Positions 12,498-23,100 of a stretch of DNA of 64,000 bases are shown here, piece after piece (the stretch's first letter is position 1; each line of letters starts with the position of its first letter). The notes beneath the pieces are model-generated. The model was not told the DNA's origin, did not search any database, and worked only from the letters and a program-made list of their open reading frames with translations. The translations under genes and the position numbers were made by a program. The stretch is from Dyella halodurans (GTDB lineage: Bacteria; Pseudomonadota; Gammaproteobacteria; Xanthomonadales; Rhodanobacteraceae), in contig NZ_JAPDPF010000004.1 in the NCBI RefSeq assembly GCF_026283925.1, positions 248,001 to 312,000 on the forward strand. The letters run 5' to 3'.

Positions 12498-15400
12498 CTA
12501 GACGGCGCCAGGGAGGCGCACTTCCACGTAGTGATCCCGGCCATCATCGAACAGCAAGATGCATTGATCCGCCTGCGGCTTGCGGTCCAGGTTGAGCTTG
12601 ATGCCATCAATGAGATCGTCCGTGCGGGTAACGGTAATGTGGTAGTCCGTCTCGTGATGCCGATAGTCGAGCTTGAACGAGGCCCAGTCGGGCGGCAGCA
12701 CCGGCGTGATGCATAGGCGCTCGCCCTCCAGGCGCAGTCCCAGCAACGATTCGACGATCAGGCGATACATCCAGCCAGCCGATCCGGTATACCAGCTCCA
12801 CCCGCCACGCCCCACGTGCGGGGCCACGGCGTAGACGTCGGCCGAGACCACATAGGGTTCCACTTTGTAGGTGTCGATCGCCTCGTCGGTCATGCCATGA
12901 CTCACGGGATTGATCATCCGCAACAACTCCCACGCGCGAGCGCCGTCACCCAGCTTGGCAAAGGCCATCGTCGCCCAGATGGCTGCATGCGTGTACTGTC
13001 CGCCGTTTTCGCGCACGCCGGGCACATAACCCTTGATATAGCCCGGATCGAGCGCCGATCGATCGAACGGCGGATCAAGCAGCTGGATCAGCCCCACGTC
13101 ACGACGCACCAGGTGCTGATCCAGCGATTGCATGGCCTGCCTGGTGCGTGCCTCGCCTGCTGCGCCCGACAGCACCGACCAGCTTTGTGCAATCGAATCG
13201 ATCCGGCACTCGTCGTTGCCAGACGAGCCCAGCGGCGTGCCGTCGTCGAAATAGGCGCGCCGATACCATGCGCCATCCCAGGCATGCGCTTCGAGATTGG
13301 CCTGCAGCTTGGCCGCTTCCGCCTCGCAATAAGTCGCAAATGGCTCGTCGCCCCGGCGCCGCGATATCGGTGCGAAGCGCAGCAGTACGTCGTAGAGGAA
13401 GAAGCCAAGCCAGACACTCTCGCCGCGACCATGCTCGCCGACCTTATTCATGCCGTCATTCCAGTCCCCGGCGCCGATCAGAGGCAGTCCGTGGACACCG
13501 CGTCGCGAGGCGTGGCGGATCGCCCGCACGCAATGCTCGTACAAGGGCTCATGCAACTCCGAGCGAGCCGGCAGGTCGTAGTACGACTCCTCATCCGGAT
13601 TGACCAGCCGACCTTCCAGGTAGCCGGCACTTTCATCGAGCACGCCAACGTCGCCCGTCGTAACTACATAGCGACTGGTCACCAGCGGTAGCCACAGATA
13701 ATCGTCGGAACATTGCGTGCGCACACCCCGGTCGAGCGGCGGATGCCACCAATGCTGGACATCGCCCTCGACGAACTGGTGGGCCGCGCATAGCAACAGG
13801 TGCTGCCGCACCCGATGCGGACTGGCGTAGATCATCGCCATCGAATCCTGCAACTGATCGCGAAAACCAAATGCACCACCGGACTGGTAGTAGCCACTGC
13901 GCGCGAAGAAGCGGCACGCCATGGTCTGGTACATCAACCAGCCGTTGGCGAGTACATTCACCGCCGGATCGGGCGTCTGCACCTGGACCTTGCCCAGGGT
14001 CCAGCGCCAATGCATGCGCACCGCGTCGAGCGCCGCGGTCGCCGTGCCCTGCCCGCGCAGTCGCTGCACCATGTCGCTCGCGGCCTTCGCATCGCCGGCC
14101 ACGCCCAGGCGAAAAATGATCTCGTACTCGTCGCCGTCGTCCAGCTCGAATGCGAGCTGCAGGGCCGCGCACGGGTCCAGCCCCGCGCCTACCTGGCCCG
14201 AGAGTCGCGCGTGCGCCATCGCCGCGGGTGCGTGGCGATTGCCGTTGCGGCCAAGAAATTCGGTCCGGTCGCCGGTGAGCGTGCGTGCATGATGGTGCAG
14301 ATCAAAGAACGCCACCCGGCCCGGAAATTCCATGTTGTAGGCATTACGGGCGAAGATCGCGCCGGTGACCGGATCCGTTTCGGTCACCACGTGCATCGCG
14401 GTGCGCGAGCGCAGATCGCCCAGCACCCATTCGACGTAGCCGGTGGCGGAAAGCCGCCGTGGCCGGCCGGACTTGTTGCGGATCTTCAGCACGTTGAACT
14501 TGACCGGGAATTCCAGATCGACATACGTCCACAGCTCGGTCTGGATGCCGCGCTCGTCATGCTCGAACACCGAATAGCCGAAGCCGTGACGGGTGCGGTA
14601 TGGCCCGCTGCCGCGTCGCGGCAAGGGCGTGGGCGACCAGAACTGACCGGTTTGTTCGTCGCGCAGGTAGATCGCCTCGCCACTGGCATCGGTGACTGGA
14701 TCGTTCGCCCAGGGAGTGAGACGGAATTCGTGCGCGTTCTCGGCCCAGGTATAGCTCCCGCCGCTTTCGGACACCACGCAGCCGAACTGCGGATTGGCCA
14801 GTACGTTGGACCAGGGCGCCGGCGTGGGCTTGCCCGCGTCCAGGTCGATCACGTACTCGCTGCCATCCGCGCTGAAGCCGCCATAGGGATTGGCCAGCAA
14901 CAACGCTTCCGCTGTCGACGATGGCGCGACCGCAGGCTCCGGTACATCGCCGTAGTTCGTGGTGGGCCTCAGTAGCGCCGGGCGCGTGCGCAGGCGCCGA
15001 CGCCCCACCTGCTCGGCCAGGCTGCCCGCATTGTCGAACAGCACCAGGCGTGCGGCCGCCTGCACCAGGATGCGATCTTCGTTGGATATCTGCTGCACCG
15101 AACGCACGAAGATGCCGCCCGGACGATCGATCAGGCTCGCTTCCACGCCCGAGGTGATCAAGCCCATGATCATGTCCTGCAGCTGCTGGCGGTAACCCGC
15201 GTGGTCCTCGTTCCAGACCACCAGATCCACCGTCAAGCCCTTCAGCCGCCAATAAGCGTGGGCCTGCACCATCTGCCGTACCAGCTCGATATTGGACAGG
15301 TCGGCGATATGCACGAGCGCAATCGGCAGGTCGCCCGAGATCGACTGTCCCCACAGAGCCGACTGGCCGCGGCGGTTGGCGCGCAGGATGCCCGCCTCGG

Positions 15401-18400
15401 CCCGCAGTGCGGGGTTGGCATAGACGATGGAAGTGGCCATTTGTTCGTAGAGCTGCGCATCGCCCAGGCTCGCGTTGAGTTGGCGCAGCAACACCTGGCT
15501 ATGGGTCCAGGCCAGGTCGAACACGCGGTCGGCCAGATGGCGATCGCGATATTTCGCGATCAGCGCAAGGCAGGCATCGCGCGACTGGCCCACCCCGGTC
15601 ACCATGTCCACCACGGCCGAACGACCCGGTTCCAGCGAGATGCGGCAACGAATGGCCACGATCGGATCGAGCACCGAGCCCTCGCTGTTGGACAGGCGAC
15701 GGTAGTCGTCGCCCTGGCCACTCATCACCTGGGGACGGGCCACGCTGCATCCACGCCCGATGAAGCGGGCGCGATCCGTCTCGTAGGAGATTTCGTCGAT
15801 GTCGGCGTCGTGCACGGCGATCAGGTGGCACATCCACGGCACGATCTCCTGGCTGGAGCGCGGGCGCCGCGTGCAGATGATGGCCTGCAAGGCCGGCACC
15901 AGTTCGGTCTGCACGAACAGGTTGCTGAAGGCGGGGTGCATGGCGTCGGAAATGGCCGGCGCGAGCACCACCTCGGCATAGGTGGTGACCTCGATGGTCC
16001 GCCACGTGCGACCGCGATTGGTGATGCGGATGCGGCGCAGCTCGATGTCGTCCTCGGGTGAGACCACGATCTCGGTATGCGCGTCGAAGTCGTTTTCGCG
16101 CACGCGGAATTCAGCGCGCGCATCGGAGAAGATCGCCTCGTAGTGCTCGACATCCCGCAACGCCGGCTGGTGCGAGCCGGACCAGAACTCGCCGCTGGCC
16201 ACATCGCGCAGATAGCAGAACATGCCCGAATTGTCGCAGCTGATGTCTTCCTGCCAGCGGGTGACGGCCAGTTCGCGGCAGCGGCTGTAGCCGCCGCCCG
16301 CGCTGCTCACCATCACGTGATAGCGGCCATTGGAGAGCAGCTGCAGCGCCGGGCGTGCACGGTCCGGATCGGTAAACACGCGCAAGGTCGGTTCGGGCGT
16401 TGGCGCAGTCGCGACGACCGAGGGGAATTCCGTGGCATGCACAAACTCCACTGCCGCCCTGGGCACGCGTTCCTGCAATAGCAGCAGGGTCGCTTGCAGC
16501 GAGGGGTCGGACTCGAAGCGCTTCTGCATCGGCCGCTGCTGCAGCAAGTAGTCCAGGGCCAATAGACTCATGCCCTGGTGATGCGCCATGAAGGAGCGGA
16601 TGACCGCCGCATCCTGCCCGCGTGGAAGGCGCGCCGGCGTGTAGTCAACCGCTTCGTACAGCCCGAAGCGCCCTTCCATGCCATCGCCTACCAGCCTGCG
16701 CAGGTTGGCACTCGCCGCCGCGGGCGCCACCATCAGCGCCAGCACCGTCGCATACGGCGCGACGACCATTTCGTCACCCAGGCCCCGCTTCAGGCCGAGA
16801 CCAGGCACGCCAAAGGCCCGGTATTGATAATTGAACTGGGCGTCGAGCGTGTTGTAGCCGGATTCGGAAACGCCCCATGGCAAGCCCAGTTGGCCGCCAT
16901 ATTCGATCTGTCTTGCCACCGCGACGCGGCAGGTCTGGTCGAGCAAGGTGCCGCCATAGCTCGGCATCACCAGCATCGGCATCAGGTATTCGAACATCGA
17001 GCCCGTCCAGGACAGCAGCACCGGCAGGCCCGCTGCCGTCGTCAGCAGCCTTCCCAGGGTGAACCATCCTTCCTGCGGCAGCTGCTCTTGCGCGATCGCC
17101 ACGAAACTCGCCAGTCGCGCCTCCGACGCCAGCAAATCGTAGAAGCTGGTATCAAGCCGGCGCTCGTCCACGTTGTAGCCAATGGAGAGCAGATCGCGCT
17201 GGCCGTCGTACAGAAAATCAAACTCCATCACCGCCATGTCGCCGGCCTGCTTGGCGAGCCGATCGATCGCGGCCAACAGCGTGATCGCATGCCCCTGCAC
17301 CTCGTTATCGCTGTCCGGATCGATCAGGGACGCCTGGCGCAAGCTCGGCAAGCGAGCTTGCCCTTCCACTGGGTCGATCGCCGGCAGCCATTTCAGCTGG
17401 CGCGCATGGTCATCGATGTCCCGGCACTGCCTAAGCAAGGCCTCGGTCCAGAAATCGACCTCGGCGTTGCCGCGCGCACGTAAGGTCGCCGCGATGGCCT
17501 CACTCTCGGCCAACCATTGCCGGGCGACCGCATGGGCCTCGTCCATGCTCAGCGGCGGCGCTTCCATGGCAGCGCGCAGAGCGAAGCGCAAGCCATCGAG
17601 CGTGTCCGCCGCCCCGCCCGCGGCCTGCACTGCCTTGCGCAAGACGTCGAGCGTGTCCTTGAGCCCTTCGTGCAGGCGCATATCGAACAGCGCGTCATCG
17701 GCCAGGGCCAGCAGGCCCGCGCGCAACGTCAGCAGGTGCCCCGCCAGGTTTCCACTGTCCACCGAAGAGACGTAGGTGGGCGGCAACGGCTTGAGGGTTT
17801 GCGTGTCGTACCAGTTGTAGAAATGCCCTCGATAGCGCTCCATCGACTGCATCGTGCGCAGCGCCTGCTCTGTGCGGTCAAGCAGCCGGGTCAGGCTCAC
17901 ATAGCCAAAATCGTAGGCCGCCAGATTCGCCAGCAGCGACAGCCCCATATTGGTCGGCGACGTGCGGTGCGCCACCACCGCGACCGGCTGCTCTTGCATA
18001 TTGTCCGGCGGAAGCCAGTTGTCCTCGGGGCCGACATGGGTCTCGAAGAATGCCCACGTCTTGCGCGACAGCCTGCGCAGGAATCGCAGCTCGCCTGCCG
18101 AGAGGGTAAACGCCACGCGTGCGATGGGTCGGCTGATCCACCATGCCAGCGCCGGTGAGACGAACCAAAGCAGCAGGAAGGGACTGGCAACCGCAAGCAT
18201 GGCCGGTTGCCAGCGGATCAGCGCCGCAGTCACGGCAAGCGACAGGGTCGGCGCGACCCACATCAGGCGGCAGAACCCGGCCAGGCTCCCGGCGCTGGTT
18301 CGCTCGGTATCCCTGGAGACGCTCCATTGGAGCATGCGACGTCGACTGACACCCATGCGCCACAGCGTGCGCAGGACCGCGTCGAGGCTGTATAACGCCT

Positions 18401-21152
18401 CGTGCGGCAGCCAGGCCAGCAAGACCAGCGCATGCAGGAAGTGCTGCGCGCTGGACTGAAGAGCGACGCGCAGGTGCTGGGCAAAGCGCATGTCACGCGA
18501 CTTGCGCACCAGCTCGAGCAGCGAGGCGAACAGTGGCGGCACCAGTACCACCGCGAGAATCGCAGCCGTCCACCACGGCCGCCCGGGCAGCCCTAACCAG
18601 CCGAACAGGAACAGCGTCAACAGCGAAGCCGGCACCAGGCTTCGACGCAGGTTGTCGAGGATCTTCCAGCGGGAGAGTGTCGACAGTGGATTCCATTCGC
18701 GCCGCCCGTCCTGCGTAGGCGTGCGCGGCATCAGCCACGGCAATAGTTGCCAGTCACCGCGAATCCAGCGATGACGACGACTTACGTCGGCGCTGTAGCG
18801 CGATGGATACTCCTCATAGAGTTCCACGTCGCTGATCAGGCCCGAGCGCGCATAGCAGCCCTCCAGCAAGTCGTGGCTGAGAATACTGTTGTCCGGAAAG
18901 CGCCCGCCCATGGTCGCTTCAAACGCATCCACGTCATAGATGCCCTTGCCTATGAAGGACCCTTCGCGGAAGAGATCCTGGTAGACGTCGGAAACCGCCC
19001 GCGTATACGGGTCGATGCCGGCGCCACTGCTGAACAGACCCGTATACGCAGAGCGCGCAGCGCTGGCGAGGCTAAGACCGACCCGCGGTTGCAGGATGCC
19101 GTAACCGGAGACGACGCGACGGCGGCCAGCATCCATCACCGGCCGGTTGAGTGGATGGTCCATGGCACCGACGAACTGGTGCGCCGAGTCCCGCGGCAGC
19201 TGGGTATCGGTGTCCAGCGTAATGACGTACTTCATGTCGCCAAGCAAGTCGCGGCGACCGACGATCAGCAGGAATCGTTCGGCGTTGCCGCCGCGCAACA
19301 GCGCATTGAGTTCGGCGAGCTTTCCGCGCTTGCGTTCATATCCCATCCATAGCTTGTCGGCCGGCTCCCAGCGGCGAGGCCGATGCAACAGGAAGAACCG
19401 GTCGCGTTCCTCTTCCGCGTAAGTCGCATTGAGCGCCTCGATACGCTGCCGCGCCAAGGCCAGCAACGAGGCGTCCCGCTCCTGCACTTCCTCCTGCGCA
19501 TCGGCAAAATCGGATAGCAGCGCGAAATGCAGGAAGCGGTCGCGATTGGCCAGAAAACGCACTTCCAAGCCATCGATGAGGTCATCCACGTCCTGCAAAT
19601 TCGACAGCAACGAGGGAACCACGACCAGGGTGCGCGCGTGCGCGGGCAGTCCCGACGCATAGTCCATGCGCGGCAGCATTTGCGGTTTGACGGCGACCGT
19701 CACCAGCCAGTTCACCAGCGCAATGGATAACTGGCTGGCAGCCAGCCCAAGCGGAACGGCCATGAGCGCGCACAACCAGGTGCGCATGCCGGCATGTTGC
19801 AGGGTCGATACCAAGGGCCACGCGAGCAGCAGCGTAACCAGCAAGATCAAGCCCAGATAGAGCTTGAGCGGCGGCCGCAAGAAAAACCGTTGCCGGGCGA
19901 TAAATGAGCTTCGACCCGAGCCGATGCGCCGCTCCAGGCTGGGTAGGCCCCGGTCGACCAGATACCAACCAAGATGCGCCTCGATGGACGACCGCCCCGC
20001 CTGTGTGGCGCTATCAAGTGACAGGGCCAAAGCGGCTTGCGCCACTTCGCCTTCCGCAAGCTTGTTCTTCCGGGCCAGGCGCTCCACCACGTGACGGTAG
20101 TGATCGCGCGTGGCGAAATCCATGTTTGGATATACGCCAGAGGGATCCAGGCGCAGCGTGTGCTCGACGACGCTGGTGCTTTCCACGAATTCGCGCCAAT
20201 CCGTGGCCGACAGCATGCGCAGGCTGCCAATGCTGTTGCCGATGGAAACCTGGTCAGCCGCCTGTTGCTGGGCCTCCATTTGCACAAGGTGCTCGATGCT
20301 CAGGCCCGATTCGGCGAGCCGTTGCTCGATCCAGTTCAGCGGCAGTGCCAACGCCGGCCCCTGCCCTTGCAGTCGCCGGGTTAGCTCGGCGACAAACGAA
20401 CTCGACATCGATGGATCCGAACGCGCCATGTCGGCAACGGCCAGCACGACGCTTTTCGGATCCCGCTCGGTGATCTCGGTCATCCGGTCGGCCCACTGGG
20501 CTGCCAGGTTTCGGTCATTCCATTCGACCATGACGCGCGCAGCCACGCGGCGCAGGTTCTCGATCAGGGCCAGGCGCAGCATGATCGGGATGGCCCAGAG
20601 TTCGCCCAAGGTCAGCGGCGACACGGTCTGATAGGAAGCGATGAAGAGCGCGAGGCTCTCGATACCGACCCGGCCATCGCCGTGCGAGATCGTCTCCAGC
20701 GCGATGTCGTAAACGCGGGGCAATCCTGCCGACGCTCCGCTCAAGAGACTGGGAAGCTCGCGGCTATAGCTCCTGGGCAGATGCCTCTGCGCAATGCGCA
20801 CCTGCTCCTCGATCAGATAGTAGTTGTCGAGCAACCACTCGCCTGCGGGCGTGATTCGACGGCCGGACCGAATGTTGTGGGTCAGCTTTTCGCAGGCGCG
20901 CGCCAGCACCAGCTTGTTGTCGGCCAGACGCGCCAGCAGGGAATTTGCCTTCGACTCGGCAATGGTTCGATGCCGACCCGCCAGCACGGCTCCGTACATA
21001 TCCATTTGATCGGCGCTGAATAGCTCCGATCGAAGCGCCGGTTGCTGCTCGATGCTTTCGCGAGACGTGGATGGTCGGCGTAGTGCGACCCAAGGCGGAT
21101 GAATCTTGACGGAGGCGAGTGGGTTGCTGATCTTCAAAGTTCGCAGTCCCAT
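12498..21152 (-). CDS. ndvB: Cyclic beta-1,2-glucan synthase (GT84 - glycoamylase-like - GH94)
   Basis: This giant protein has 2884 residues, the size class of ChvB/NdvB. An N-terminal region of about 420 residues is followed by two membrane segments (about 430-500) and a GT84 glucosyltransferase domain whose LDTDTQLP motif lies near 644. More membrane segments follow (about 830-1030). A glycoamylase-like/GH189-type domain spans about 1040-1480 and carries FDFLYDGQRDLLSIGYN and LPWGVSESGYN. The C-terminal half is GH94 phosphorylase-like, with GDWNDGMN near 2564 and ENGGQYTHAAIWATMA after it. In the known family, UDP-glucose is polymerised at the inner membrane, the central domain cyclises the chain and the GH94 part trims it; the product is periplasmic glucan involved in osmoadaptation. 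I infer the same here. Confidence 0.92.
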   Translation of the reverse strand: MGLRTLKISNPLASVKIHPPWVALRRPSTSRESIEQQPALRSELFSADQMDMYGAVLAGRHRTIAESKANSLLARLADNKLVLARACEKLTHNIRSGRRITPAGEWLLDNYYLIEEQVRIAQRHLPRSYSRELPSLLSGASAGLPRVYDIALETISHGDGRVGIESLALFIASYQTVSPLTLGELWAIPIMLRLALIENLRRVAARVMVEWNDRNLAAQWADRMTEITERDPKSVVLAVADMARSDPSMSSSFVAELTRRLQGQGPALALPLNWIEQRLAESGLSIEHLVQMEAQQQAADQVSIGNSIGSLRMLSATDWREFVESTSVVEHTLRLDPSGVYPNMDFATRDHYRHVVERLARKNKLAEGEVAQAALALSLDSATQAGRSSIEAHLGWYLVDRGLPSLERRIGSGRSSFIARQRFFLRPPLKLYLGLILLVTLLLAWPLVSTLQHAGMRTWLCALMAVPLGLAASQLSIALVNWLVTVAVKPQMLPRMDYASGLPAHARTLVVVPSLLSNLQDVDDLIDGLEVRFLANRDRFLHFALLSDFADAQEEVQERDASLLALARQRIEALNATYAEEERDRFFLLHRPRRWEPADKLWMGYERKRGKLAELNALLRGGNAERFLLIVGRRDLLGDMKYVITLDTDTQLPRDSAHQFVGAMDHPLNRPVMDAGRRRVVSGYGILQPRVGLSLASAARSAYTGLFSSGAGIDPYTRAVSDVYQDLFREGSFIGKGIYDVDAFEATMGGRFPDNSILSHDLLEGCYARSGLISDVELYEEYPSRYSADVSRRHRWIRGDWQLLPWLMPRTPTQDGRREWNPLSTLSRWKILDNLRRSLVPASLLTLFLFGWLGLPGRPWWTAAILAVVLVPPLFASLLELVRKSRDMRFAQHLRVALQSSAQHFLHALVLLAWLPHEALYSLDAVLRTLWRMGVSRRRMLQWSVSRDTERTSAGSLAGFCRLMWVAPTLSLAVTAALIRWQPAMLAVASPFLLLWFVSPALAWWISRPIARVAFTLSAGELRFLRRLSRKTWAFFETHVGPEDNWLPPDNMQEQPVAVVAHRTSPTNMGLSLLANLAAYDFGYVSLTRLLDRTEQALRTMQSMERYRGHFYNWYDTQTLKPLPPTYVSSVDSGNLAGHLLTLRAGLLALADDALFDMRLHEGLKDTLDVLRKAVQAAGGAADTLDGLRFALRAAMEAPPLSMDEAHAVARQWLAESEAIAATLRARGNAEVDFWTEALLRQCRDIDDHARQLKWLPAIDPVEGQARLPSLRQASLIDPDSDNEVQGHAITLLAAIDRLAKQAGDMAVMEFDFLYDGQRDLLSIGYNVDERRLDTSFYDLLASEARLASFVAIAQEQLPQEGWFTLGRLLTTAAGLPVLLSWTGSMFEYLMPMLVMPSYGGTLLDQTCRVAVARQIEYGGQLGLPWGVSESGYNTLDAQFNYQYRAFGVPGLGLKRGLGDEMVVAPYATVLALMVAPAAASANLRRLVGDGMEGRFGLYEAVDYTPARLPRGQDAAVIRSFMAHHQGMSLLALDYLLQQRPMQKRFESDPSLQATLLLLQERVPRAAVEFVHATEFPSVVATAPTPEPTLRVFTDPDRARPALQLLSNGRYHVMVSSAGGGYSRCRELAVTRWQEDISCDNSGMFCYLRDVASGEFWSGSHQPALRDVEHYEAIFSDARAEFRVRENDFDAHTEIVVSPEDDIELRRIRITNRGRTWRTIEVTTYAEVVLAPAISDAMHPAFSNLFVQTELVPALQAIICTRRPRSSQEIVPWMCHLIAVHDADIDEISYETDRARFIGRGCSVARPQVMSGQGDDYRRLSNSEGSVLDPIVAIRCRISLEPGRSAVVDMVTGVGQSRDACLALIAKYRDRHLADRVFDLAWTHSQVLLRQLNASLGDAQLYEQMATSIVYANPALRAEAGILRANRRGQSALWGQSISGDLPIALVHIADLSNIELVRQMVQAHAYWRLKGLTVDLVVWNEDHAGYRQQLQDMIMGLITSGVEASLIDRPGGIFVRSVQQISNEDRILVQAAARLVLFDNAGSLAEQVGRRRLRTRPALLRPTTNYGDVPEPAVAPSSTAEALLLANPYGGFSADGSEYVIDLDAGKPTPAPWSNVLANPQFGCVVSESGGSYTWAENAHEFRLTPWANDPVTDASGEAIYLRDEQTGQFWSPTPLPRRGSGPYRTRHGFGYSVFEHDERGIQTELWTYVDLEFPVKFNVLKIRNKSGRPRRLSATGYVEWVLGDLRSRTAMHVVTETDPVTGAIFARNAYNMEFPGRVAFFDLHHHARTLTGDRTEFLGRNGNRHAPAAMAHARLSGQVGAGLDPCAALQLAFELDDGDEYEIIFRLGVAGDAKAASDMVQRLRGQGTATAALDAVRMHWRWTLGKVQVQTPDPAVNVLANGWLMYQTMACRFFARSGYYQSGGAFGFRDQLQDSMAMIYASPHRVRQHLLLCAAHQFVEGDVQHWWHPPLDRGVRTQCSDDYLWLPLVTSRYVVTTGDVGVLDESAGYLEGRLVNPDEESYYDLPARSELHEPLYEHCVRAIRHASRRGVHGLPLIGAGDWNDGMNKVGEHGRGESVWLGFFLYDVLLRFAPISRRRGDEPFATYCEAEAAKLQANLEAHAWDGAWYRRAYFDDGTPLGSSGNDECRIDSIAQSWSVLSGAAGEARTRQAMQSLDQHLVRRDVGLIQLLDPPFDRSALDPGYIKGYVPGVRENGGQYTHAAIWATMAFAKLGDGARAWELLRMINPVSHGMTDEAIDTYKVEPYVVSADVYAVAPHVGRGGWSWYTGSAGWMYRLIVESLLGLRLEGERLCITPVLPPDWASFKLDYRHHETDYHITVTRTDDLIDGIKLNLDRKPQADQCILLFDDGRDHYVEVRLPGAV

Positions 21153-21638
21153 CGGGGATCTATCGGTGCGCTAAGTGGCCGCAAGAAGATGCCGATGCTG
21201 GCATGCGCTAACCCGTCACTGGGAACGCCAAGCCGTTGTAACCCAGTCTCGGGGACGGTTGCGTGAAAGCCAACTTCGCCGAAGTCTGCTCGCCGTCATG
21301 CACGTTCCGCGTGCTGCGCGAGACGACGTCCGCATCATGCTGGCGCGCACGCATGCAAAGTCAGCATCACATCGAGACCGAACTGAATGACTCAATGTTC
21401 CATCCGAGCTCCGAGTCCCGCGCTGCGTGCGACGGGCAAGCAGAACATGCGCAGCGTCCCGTTCAGCGTCGACAACGCTCGCCGAAGCAACCGTTGTTCA
21501 CGCCGGCATGACCTTGGCAAGTCATAGGATCGGCTACAGACACTCGTCATGCGGCAGATAGTGGCGCTTCCCGGAGCGCCACCGCTTGGCGTCATGCGCT
21601 TGCTCGAGTGCCGAATTGCCGTGGAGGGAGGCGAGTAT
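21153..21638. other. 486-base intergenic region upstream of the glucan synthase
   Basis: This gap separates the start of the glucan synthase from the end of the outer membrane factor gene, both on the minus strand. It should hold the promoter of the synthase. I see no convincing protein, RNA gene, strong hairpin or repeat. The short open frames are weak in codon pattern. Confidence 0.5.
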
Positions 21639-23099
21639 TCACTGCGCCTGCGGCGATGGCACACCAGTTGCCGGCACCCCAGCATGGGGCGCCGCATTCG
21701 ATGCCACGGGCGCATTGCCCACCGGCCAGCCGTAGCCGAGCGCCTTGTAGACGTTCACGACCTGGATAAGGCGCAGTCCTTGCAGACTCGACTGCGACAA
21801 CTCGGCATTGAACAGGCTGCGCTCGGCATCGACGACCTCCAGATAGCTGGTGTAGCCACCTTCGTTCAGCGCACGTGACAGCGACGCATACTGGCCCAGT
21901 GCCCTGACCTGCCGATCGACGGCTGCCAACTGTTCTCTTGTTTGTTGTTCGCCCACGAGCGCATCTTCAACATCGGCGAACGCGCTCTGTATGGTTGACT
22001 GATAGGTGAACAGCGCTTCCTGCTGGCGTGCCTCCGCCTGCTTGACCGTACCCGCAATGGCCCCGGCGGTAAAGATCGGCACCGACGCCGCGCCCGCATA
22101 TGACCACAATTTCGCTGGCCCGCTCCATAACGAAGATAGCGCGGTACTCGCCGCACCAAACAAGCCTGTCAGGCTGATGGTCGGAAAATACTGTGCTCGC
22201 GCAGCACCGATCTGCGCGTTCGCCGAAACCAGGGCCTGCTCCGCCTGGCGAATATCGGGGCGCTGGTCCAGCAGCGACGAAGGCAGGCCCGCTGGAATGC
22301 TCGGCACGGCGATCTGATTGATGGGCTTGCCGCGCGGGATCGGCCCCGGGTTCTGACCGAGCAGGAGCGACAACGCGTTTTCCTGCTGGGCAATCTGCTG
22401 CTCGAAGTCGTGCTCCGATGCCAGGGCAACCGCATATTCGGAGTCCGCCTGGCTCACCTGGACCTGTGATACCACACCCCCCTCGAAGCGCTCCTTGTAC
22501 AACTTCAGCGCCTCGGCACGGGTTTCGAGCGTGGCGCGTGAAATCACCAGGCGCTGATCAAGATCGCGCAGGCTGATATAGGCCGTCGCGACACTGGCCT
22601 CCAGTGAGATCAGCGTCGCGTCGCGCGCGTACTCGGTACCTAGCAAGTCGGCGCGGGCGGACTCGCGCAGGCGGCGCAAGCGGCCAAACAAATCGATCTC
22701 CCACGAGGCCATCACGCTCGCCTGCACCTGCGTCGTCTCATACTCCCGCGTCAGGGGCGTGGCCGGTTGCCGCTCGCGGCCACCGGAAAGGCCGGCGGAG
22801 AGCTGCGGATAGAGCGCCGACCGGGTGGTCATCAGGCGGCCGTAATACTCGTCTATCCGCGCCGTAGCGACCAGCAGATCCTTGTTCTGTTCAATCGCCT
22901 GCTGAATCAGCGCGTTCAGCACGGGGTCATTGAACTGGGACCACCAGTCCGCCGTGCTCGCCTGCAGGGCCTGGACATCCGCATAGCGAAAATTGGCAGG
23001 CGTATCGATGGTCGGCCGGTGATAATCGGGCCCGACGGCACAGCCATAAAAGGTCACGCTGCATGCGACCCAGGTCCAGCATAGCCAGGCGCGTCGCAT
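21639..23099 (-). CDS. RND efflux outer membrane factor lipoprotein (NodT/OprM family)
   Basis: The 486-residue product forms the outer membrane channel of the tripartite pump. I start it at the ATG at 23099, one base after the permease stop. The N-terminus is a lipoprotein signal ending Phe-Tyr-Gly-Cys before AVGPDYHRP, the usual start of mature OprM-type proteins. Two repeated coiled-coil OEP segments follow, with QADSEYAVALASEHD and LLDQRPDIRQAEQAL as recognisable family stretches. The tail contains ALGYGWPVG, typical of the family. A Pro/Ala/Gly-rich extension ends the protein. Confidence 0.92.
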   Translation of the reverse strand: MRRAWLCWTWVACSVTFYGCAVGPDYHRPTIDTPANFRYADVQALQASTADWWSQFNDPVLNALIQQAIEQNKDLLVATARIDEYYGRLMTTRSALYPQLSAGLSGGRERQPATPLTREYETTQVQASVMASWEIDLFGRLRRLRESARADLLGTEYARDATLISLEASVATAYISLRDLDQRLVISRATLETRAEALKLYKERFEGGVVSQVQVSQADSEYAVALASEHDFEQQIAQQENALSLLLGQNPGPIPRGKPINQIAVPSIPAGLPSSLLDQRPDIRQAEQALVSANAQIGAARAQYFPTISLTGLFGAASTALSSLWSGPAKLWSYAGAASVPIFTAGAIAGTVKQAEARQQEALFTYQSTIQSAFADVEDALVGEQQTREQLAAVDRQVRALGQYASLSRALNEGGYTSYLEVVDAERSLFNAELSQSSLQGLRLIQVVNVYKALGYGWPVGNAPVASNAAPHAGVPATGVPSPQAQ

Positions 23100-23100
23100 C